The notes beneath the pieces were generated by a model. The model was given only the letters and a program-made list of their open reading frames with translations, had not been told where the DNA came from and did no database searches. A stretch of DNA of 9,597 nt from AC-50 sp035640455 (GTDB taxonomy: Bacteria > Actinomycetota > Thermoleophilia > Gaiellales > Gaiellaceae), in NCBI GenBank assembly GCA_035640455.1, contig DASQWB010000105.1:1-9597 (forward strand), in the 5' to 3' direction. Below, piece after piece: positions 4,788 to 9,597 of this stretch. Within the stretch, counting starts at the first letter, position 1; each line of letters begins with the position of its first letter. The position numbers and the translations under genes are program-made.

Positions 4788-7700
4788 TTGGCGATTGAAC
4801 GAGCGCAAGACGAACGAGCGGAACAGGATGACGAAGCGCCGCCGGGCCGCGAGCTCGAACGTGTAGCGCTGCCCGAGCCGCCGTCAGGGACCAGCCCTGA
4901 GGCGAGGCTCACCGAACGCGAGCAGTACATCCGCTTCGCGCTCGACAACCTCGGCGCCCGCAATGCCCACCACCAGTTCGAGGAGCTGTGCCGGCATTTC
5001 GCGCAGGCGCGGATCGCGTCGAACATTCTCCCGGCGACGGGTCCGGTGTCCTCCGGCGGCGACGAGGGCCGCGACTCCGAGACATTCCATACAGTCCTGA
5101 AGGATGAGCTCGGGCCGCACGGCGGGTTCCTCGGCCGGGTCAGCGACGGCCTATACGTCTTCACCTGCACGATCCAGCAGGACGACGTCGACAAGAAGAT
5201 CCTGGCCGACGTCAAGAAGATCCTCGAGAAGGGCCGCAAGCCTGCCGCGATCTACGCCTTTTGCACGGGCAATCTCCCCGTTGGCAAGCGTAAGAAGCGC
5301 GAGAAGTACCTCGCGAAGCAGTTCGAGGGGATCTTCCAGATCATCGATCGCGAGGCACTCGCGGTCCAGCTCGCACAGCGCGACATTTACTGGATCGCCG
5401 AGCGCTACCTTGATCTCCCAGCTGCGCTCGCGCCAGCGCCCGTGGAGGAGGACGAGGCGCAGCTCCCTGAGTGGTACCTCGCAGACCGCGAACGCTGGCG
5501 CGAGCGAGGCGCCCCGCAGGGGGTGCTCGCGGAAATCCTCGACGTGAAAGATGGTCTGCGCCACGCGACCAGGTTTGCGGCCGCTCGCCCTGATCTTCCG
5601 TTCTGGCTCGGGCTTGCGCGACAGCTGACCGGCGACGAGGTCGCCTACGAGGTACGCCAGCGCGCGCAGTACGAGGTCGCGTGGGCCACCGTTCAGGCAC
5701 TCCCGGACCTACGGTCTGCTGACGAGCTAATCCGTGCCTTCCTCGGCGACCTCCTCGCGGCGGACGATGTCGATCCTGCACAGTACGACGACGCGAGCAC
5801 GGTCATCATGTTCGCGACGACGTCGTTGTACGGTCGTCAGACCGACATCACGCTCGAGGAGCTGCGCCGCTGGAACGACGAACTGCGCGGCCGGCTACGC
5901 ACAGAGCTTGAGGGCGAGGAGCGTCGAACGCGGCGCGCGCTGCTGCTCGAGATCCTCGGCGGACTCGCGCTTCACCGTGACCCGCTCCAACATCCGATCG
6001 CGGACGAGCCCCTTCCGCACATCGACGTCCTCGACATGCTGGACGAGACCGGCGCGATGCCGAAAGTGGTGGTTGAGCGCGATGCTTGGCCCGCTGTCAT
6101 CGACGTCGAGGAGACGATGAGCGCCTGGGGCGAGCTGGCGGCGCACCTTGAGGACACGCCGCTCTTTCCCGTCGACCGCTTCGCGAAGCGCGCTGGCGTG
6201 ATGGCGCCGCTCCTCCTCGATGAGCCCGGCTACCGCGAGTTCATCGATGCAGTCGACGCGGGTGTGGCGCGAACGAGCGGTGGTGCAGCTGTCGCAGAGC
6301 GAGCACGGGATCGCGGCCTGTACCTGCGCCGTGCCGGTCGAATCCTGGACGCCCTGCACGAACTCCACACGGCGAAGGTCGAGTGGTGGAGGGGGGACAC
6401 GCTCCGCGGGTCGCTGCTTTCGATGCTCCTGATCGCCGACTGCTACCGGGATCTCGGGATGCTCCAGGCGGCGAAGTACCACGCGCTGGCCGTCTCGTAC
6501 GCCGCACACGGCAGCGGGGACGAAGTCGTGGACCTCGTGGCCGCTGGGTACCTGGTGGCGTCCGAGTGCGACTACGCCGCCGGCGCGTGGTGCAGCGCGA
6601 TGGAGCTTGTCGATCTGGGTCTGACCGCACAGGCCGTACTCGTGGATCTCGACGTCGATGAGACGGCCACGCATCTCTACCGCCGGAGCGTCGCCACGAT
6701 CGGGTTTACGCTCCGGATGGCCCGTCAGCTCACGCCGAAGTTCGTTCCCTTCGTCGAGCAGATCGCGAAGAGGCATGGGCTTCTCGACGAGCTCAACGAG
6801 ATCGACAAGTCAGTCCCGCCTGAGGGGCGCGACGTGCTGCTTGAGCGGATCGACGAACAGCTGCGCGGGCGCCCCCTGAGCGACGCTGGGCTTACACGTG
6901 TTATCCGGTTCGCGGCGCTCGGGACGGACTGGACGATCACGTCTAGCAACCGCTTTGAGGACGCGCGGGCCGCTGAACGCCTTGCGGCAGCCGTTCAGAT
7001 CACGCTCGTTGAGCTCGCGCAAAACGACCTCTGCCTCATCCCGACGAGGATTCGCGTGCGGGTCGAGGCGCGTGAGTCCACCAGCGACCCGCGCGAATCC
7101 GTGAGGACGAAGCCGTCCAATGACGGTCGCGACTGGCTGGTTCGCCTGCTGCGCTACGGCGGCGACGTGCTTGACCCTGAGTCGACGCAGATCGAACTCC
7201 TCAGCGTCATCAGCAAGATCCTGATGGATGCGTCGCTGCTGCCGGTGAAGGACTACCTCGCGCGGATCGAGGATGCTTTTAGTCGTGGCCTTACCCATAA
7301 GCTCGGCTCGGTCCGCCCTTACGACGAGCTGGGCGTGCCGCGGTCCATCTACGACCGGACTCCGCGCGCGCTCGTCTTCCCCCCGTTCGACCCGGAGGCG
7401 TTTCAGGTCGTCCCTGCTGAGGAGCTGCAGTGGCGCGAGGACGACGGCCCGACGTACGACAGATCAACGGCACTGGATCTCATTAGGACGAGGTACGAAC
7501 GCATTCCGACGTTGATCCCGAAGGCACTCAGGCGACTTGAGCACGATTCGGGCTTCCGCACGATCATGGATGAGCTGCGCTCGCGGGGATGGCTCGATTG
7601 GCACATCTTGCAAGCGCTAGTCAACTACGCGCTGAACAAGCGGCTCGGCGCCGAGGGATTCGACACGGAACGCTCGCTTGAGAAGCGCGTGTCTCGCATG

Positions 7701-7904
7701 AGGCAGCTCATGGACGGGGGCGGCGAGATCGACGAACGCCGGCCGAATCTTCTCCAGCCGACGCTTCAGGATCTCGAGTTGCAGGGTGAGATCCAGTTGG
7801 GCGTGATCTTGACCACATGGGAACTCGACCTCCATCAGTCCACGCCCGATCTTCCTGCGCTGCGAACGTTCCTCGAGCGGCGGGTACCACTACTTCGAAG
7901 ATGA
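4788..7904 (+). CDS. Large protein: restriction-endonuclease-like N-terminus plus helical-repeat body
   Basis: I chose TTG 4788 (about 1,038 aa), preceded by GGAG at 4774-4777. GTG 4764 or 4779 are alternatives, and an in-frame ATG at 4662 is unlikely because it would translate the tRNA scar. Residues about 45-210 look like a PD-(D/E)XK-type domain: helix HHQFEELCRHFA, then GPVSSGGDEGRD (D92, D96), a strand YVFTCTIQQ near 123-131, then DVDKKILADVKKI. The usual (E/Q)-x-K reads T-I-Q-Q here, with lysines only at 136-137, so catalysis is uncertain. The remaining ~800 residues are helical with TPR-like stretches (about 540-620). No P-loop is visible, so this is not an Avs/STAND ATPase. The layout, a nuclease head on a long repeat scaffold, suggests a defence protein with unknown trigger. 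The frame ends abruptly at TGA 7904, probably because of a frameshift. Confidence 0.7.
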   Translation: MAIERAQDERAEQDDEAPPGRELERVALPEPPSGTSPEARLTEREQYIRFALDNLGARNAHHQFEELCRHFAQARIASNILPATGPVSSGGDEGRDSETFHTVLKDELGPHGGFLGRVSDGLYVFTCTIQQDDVDKKILADVKKILEKGRKPAAIYAFCTGNLPVGKRKKREKYLAKQFEGIFQIIDREALAVQLAQRDIYWIAERYLDLPAALAPAPVEEDEAQLPEWYLADRERWRERGAPQGVLAEILDVKDGLRHATRFAAARPDLPFWLGLARQLTGDEVAYEVRQRAQYEVAWATVQALPDLRSADELIRAFLGDLLAADDVDPAQYDDASTVIMFATTSLYGRQTDITLEELRRWNDELRGRLRTELEGEERRTRRALLLEILGGLALHRDPLQHPIADEPLPHIDVLDMLDETGAMPKVVVERDAWPAVIDVEETMSAWGELAAHLEDTPLFPVDRFAKRAGVMAPLLLDEPGYREFIDAVDAGVARTSGGAAVAERARDRGLYLRRAGRILDALHELHTAKVEWWRGDTLRGSLLSMLLIADCYRDLGMLQAAKYHALAVSYAAHGSGDEVVDLVAAGYLVASECDYAAGAWCSAMELVDLGLTAQAVLVDLDVDETATHLYRRSVATIGFTLRMARQLTPKFVPFVEQIAKRHGLLDELNEIDKSVPPEGRDVLLERIDEQLRGRPLSDAGLTRVIRFAALGTDWTITSSNRFEDARAAERLAAAVQITLVELAQNDLCLIPTRIRVRVEARESTSDPRESVRTKPSNDGRDWLVRLLRYGGDVLDPESTQIELLSVISKILMDASLLPVKDYLARIEDAFSRGLTHKLGSVRPYDELGVPRSIYDRTPRALVFPPFDPEAFQVVPAEELQWREDDGPTYDRSTALDLIRTRYERIPTLIPKALRRLEHDSGFRTIMDELRSRGWLDWHILQALVNYALNKRLGAEGFDTERSLEKRVSRMRQLMDGGGEIDERRPNLLQPTLQDLELQGEIQLGVILTTWELDLHQSTPDLPALRTFLERRVPLLRR

Positions 7905-7983
7905 TGTCGAGCACAGGGCGTTCTTCAAGCTCACGTCGACGCCCGACCGCGAGGAGGTCGCGGAGCGGGCCGACGAGCGCTGA
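7885..7983 (+). pseudogene. Out-of-frame C-terminal continuation of the large gene
   Basis: From TAC 7885 the +1 frame reads 32 codons to TGA 7981-7983. About 29 of them end in G or C and the amino-acid mix is protein-like (begins YHYFEDDVEHRAFFKL). In the annotated frame the last six sense codons (GTA CCA CTA CTT CGA AGA) all end in A or T, unlike the rest of the gene. No ATG, GTG or TTG start exists in the +1 frame after its stop at 7810-7812, so it is not a separate gene. One extra G in the CGGCGGG run at 7878-7884 would explain it. A hairpin begins 3 nt after TGA 7983, as expected if that was the original end. Confidence 0.65.
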
Positions 7984-7985
7984 GC

Positions 7986-8005
7986 CCACGCCGAGTTCGG
8001 CGTGG
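7986..8005 (+). terminator. Hairpin terminator after the large gene
   Basis: CCACGCCGA (7986-7994), GT, TCGGCGTGG (7997-8005): a perfect 9-bp inverted repeat with a 2-nt centre (7-8 bp stem in practice). It starts 3 nt after the out-of-frame stop at 7983. No T-run follows, which is common for high-GC actinomycete terminators. Confidence 0.55.
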
Positions 8006-8333
8006 TCCAGTTGATGCCCGCCCACTCATGAGTGCGCGTTTCTCACGCGCGACTCGGTATCCGAGCAATCACGACGCCTTGGCGCCGGGTCGCTCACCGT
8101 GTCGGCGCCGTGCCCGCCGCGTCATGGGATCTCATCTCATTAGGTGTAAAGGCACGGATCGACCCCGTCGCTCCGGCCTTATCCCTGGGAAGTCCGGCCG
8201 CCTGGCGGCCATGACGAATTCCAGTGGATTTTGCTTACCGACCTCGTTTCGTTCTGAGCCGCTGCCGCGGGCATCGACCGCGGCGGCGCACCGGAAGAGT
8301 TCCTTGACCCACTCGGTGTCCGACACCCGTCGT
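8006..8333. other. Gene-poor spacer between defence region and core genes
   Basis: I see no convincing gene here. It holds several inverted repeats: the cluster at 8023-8065, GGCGCCG/CGGCGCC at 8081-8087 and 8103-8109, GGCCGCC/GGCGGCC around T8203, and GGTGTC/GACACC around C8321. The last lies just downstream of the radical SAM stop and could help terminate it. On the minus strand, about 8268-8326 reads SDTEWVKELFRCAAAVDAR, which resembles the N-terminus of SnoaL-like (NTF2-fold) proteins but loses resemblance after that, so it may be debris of a truncated gene. This is likely where the island meets the core chromosome. Confidence 0.4.
8023..8065. repeat. Cluster of three adjacent palindromes/hairpins
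   Basis: CACTCATGAGTG (8023-8034) is a perfect 12-bp palindrome. GCGCGT (8034-8039), loop TTCTC, ACGCGC (8045-8050) is a 6-bp hairpin that AGT/ACT flanks could extend past a bulged G8051. CTCGG (8053-8057), TAT, CCGAG (8061-8065) is a third hairpin. They share bases, so some pairings exclude others. Possible roles are termination, a regulator site or a recombination scar. Confidence 0.45.
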
Positions 8334-9263
8334 CTAGCTTGCCCGGGTTAAGCGGCGTCTCTCCCCGACGCTGCGGGGGTCGAGGCGCAGGCCGAGGTGA
8401 CGGGCGAGCGATAGTGCCTGCTCGTACTCCTCGCGGTGGATGCCGCGGGCGATCTCGTCGTACTGGCCGTTCTGGCCGACCTTGCCGGAGACGTAGTACT
8501 GCGCCATCAGGTTCACGTAGGTGCCCGCGCCGAGCTCCTCGGCGACGAAGCGCAGGATCGCCTCCGTCTCCTCGACCAGGCCGGGCATGATCAGGTGCCT
8601 GACGATCAGGCCACGCCGCGCCATCCCCCGCTCGTCCAGCACAAGGTCGCCGACCTGGCGGTTCATCTCGACGATCGTCTCGCGTGCCACGTCCGGGTAG
8701 TCGGCGCGCTTCAGGTAGCGCCGCGCCGCCTCGCTCGTCCACAGCTTGAAGTCGGGCATGTAGACGTCGACGATCCCCTCCATCAGACGGAGGCTGTCGA
8801 GCGAGTCGTAGGCGCTCGTGTTGTAGACGATCGGCAGCTCGAGACCGCGCGCGAAGGCGAGCGGCAGCGCCTCGAGGATCTGCGGGACGACGTGCTCGGG
8901 CGTGACGAAGTTGATGTTGTGGCAGCCGATCGCCTGGAGCTCGAGCATCATCTCGGCGAGCCGCTCGGGCGTGACGACCTCGCCGCGGACCCCCCACGAG
9001 ATGTCGTGGTTCTGGCAGAAGACGCAGCGGAGGTTGCACCCGGAGAAGAAGATCGTCCCGGAGCCGCGCCGGCCGCGGAGGCAGTCCTCCTCGCCAAAGT
9101 GCGGGAAGTAGGAGGCGACGACCGCGTGCCGCCCGATCGCGCAGAGGCCCGCGACGTCGGCCCGGCGGTCGACCTTGCAGCCGCGCGGGCAGACGACGCA
9201 GCGCTCGCCCAGGAGCTCGTGCGCCTCGGCCGCCCGGCGCTCGAGCTCGGACCCGCTCAGCAC
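8334..9263 (-). CDS. PflX-type radical SAM protein (COG1313)
   Basis: A 309-aa protein from GTG 9263-9261 to TAG 8336-8334. The radical SAM [4Fe-4S] motif CNLRCVFC places Cys at 76, 80 and 83. Before it is the family's second Cys set, CVVCPRGC with C22, C25 and C29 plus C41 in AGLCAIG, probably binding another metal centre. Further PflX landmarks follow: HFGEED (55-60), GSGTIFFSGCN, LQAIGCHNINFVTPEH, LPIVYNTSAYDS, DVYMPDFKLW, RGLIVRHLIMPG and NLMAQYY. Length is normal for the family. These proteins resemble pyruvate formate-lyase activases, but their substrate is not established. I chose the GTG that overlaps the upstream Mth938 stop by 7 nt and begins the conserved region. The same frame stays open upstream, but that part is a shadow of the Mth938 gene. 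It is probably housekeeping and unrelated to the defence genes. Confidence 0.85.
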   Translation of the reverse strand: MLSGSELERRAAEAHELLGERCVVCPRGCKVDRRADVAGLCAIGRHAVVASYFPHFGEEDCLRGRRGSGTIFFSGCNLRCVFCQNHDISWGVRGEVVTPERLAEMMLELQAIGCHNINFVTPEHVVPQILEALPLAFARGLELPIVYNTSAYDSLDSLRLMEGIVDVYMPDFKLWTSEAARRYLKRADYPDVARETIVEMNRQVGDLVLDERGMARRGLIVRHLIMPGLVEETEAILRFVAEELGAGTYVNLMAQYYVSGKVGQNGQYDEIARGIHREEYEQALSLARHLGLRLDPRSVGERRRLTRAS

Positions 9264-9597
9264 GTGAGGTGCAGCGCCGCCGCCGTCTTGCGCGGATCGA
9301 GCTTCGCGTAGCGCTCGACGGCCTCTCCGGTCGGGAGCACCTCGACATCGACGCCGCGGGCGCGCAGCGTCTCGAGCGCGCCCGGATCGGGCCGCAGCCG
9401 TCCATACGCGCCGGTGCCGACGAGCAGCCGCTCGGGCAGCTCGCCGAGCACCTCGTCGAGATCCTCGAGCACGAGCCCGTGCCCGTCCTTCCGCCACCAG
9501 CCGCGCACCACGCGCTCGGGGAGCACGATGACGTCCCACGTCTCCTCACGTCCGTCGATCGTCACGCGCCCGAAGCCGTAGCCCTCGATCTCGGGCA
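9257..9597 (-). CDS. Mth938-domain (DUF498) protein, start codon cut by window edge
   Basis: The frame ends at TGA 9259-9257 and is open to the right edge. The first complete codon is CCC (9595-9593), preceded by TG at 9597-9596, so the start codon (ATG, GTG or TTG) has only its first base outside the window. The protein is then about 113 aa, normal for the family. Diagnostic features are PEIEGYGFGRVTIDG at the N-terminus, WDVIVLPERVV, WWRKDGHGLVLEDL and the LLVGTGAYGRLRP strand-turn. A GTG at 9565 would drop the conserved GYGFG start, so it is not the start. The stop overlaps the start of the PflX-type gene, indicating a two-gene operon. Mth938-like proteins (relatives of human AAMDC) have no agreed biochemical function. 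Confidence 0.85.
   Translation of the reverse strand, partial: PEIEGYGFGRVTIDGREETWDVIVLPERVVRGWWRKDGHGLVLEDLDEVLGELPERLLVGTGAYGRLRPDPGALETLRARGVDVEVLPTGEAVERYAKLDPRKTAAALHLTC

Noticed and set aside
4788..7904. STAND/Avs-type ATPase
   Set aside because: No Walker A (GxxxxGK[S/T]) motif was found in the protein.
8028..8351. Plus-strand frame of 107 codons in the spacer
   Set aside because: Ser/Arg/Pro-rich composition typical of a shadow frame, no ribosome binding site, and it runs over hairpins and the end of the radical SAM gene.
8436..9311. Long plus-strand frame opposite the radical SAM gene
   Set aside because: Antisense shadow of a gene with unmistakable PflX motifs on the minus strand.
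1..9597. CRISPR array, IS element or integrase
   Set aside because: No regularly spaced repeats, terminal inverted repeats with a transposase, or recombinase motifs were seen.

Overview
The window is GC-rich DNA with strongly G/C-biased third codon positions, GTG and TTG starts, and several genes that appear to be leaderless. This fits a high-GC actinomycete; a Thermoleophilia-type lineage is a guess from general flavour only. Roughly 1-8,000 looks like an accessory defence island. Roughly 8,330-9,597 is ordinary chromosomal background, holding a PflX-type radical SAM gene and an Mth938-domain gene on the minus strand.

Left part (1-897). Two overlapping minus-strand genes of unknown function (one cut by the window edge) diverge from a plus-strand gene for a coiled-coil protein with a HARE-HTH-like winged helix.

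Centre (1,027-3,140). The main find is a three-gene, translationally coupled operon that reads as a Pycsar anti-phage system with an unusual layout: class III cyclase, three-helix membrane effector (PycTM/DUF5706 type), then a second and divergent class III cyclase. Both cyclases keep the two metal-binding Asp residues and the catalytic Asn. Both lack the residues that select purines. They differ from each other at those selector positions and in their C-termini, and only the first carries a Cys-rich tail. In known Pycsar systems, phage infection triggers synthesis of cCMP or cUMP, which activates the membrane effector and kills or arrests the cell. Two cyclases around one effector suggest either two nucleotide signals or a heterodimeric enzyme.

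Right of the operon (3,178-7,983). There is a convergent gene of unknown function, a small PD-(D/E)XK nuclease-like gene, a 3' tRNA fragment (Asp-like) that could be an attachment-site scar, and a very large protein with an N-terminal restriction-endonuclease-like domain followed by a helical-repeat body. The large gene appears to have a single-base frameshift near its end: about 33 well-coded codons continue in the +1 frame to a stop that sits directly before a hairpin terminator. Four genes lack a Shine-Dalgarno and instead have a -10-like box 6-7 nt before the ATG, whereas the Pycsar operon has a strong ribosome binding site.

The 350-bp stretch between the large gene and the radical SAM gene holds a cluster of hairpins and perhaps gene debris, and is the likely island boundary. 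No integrase, transposase, CRISPR array or complete RNA gene was seen.
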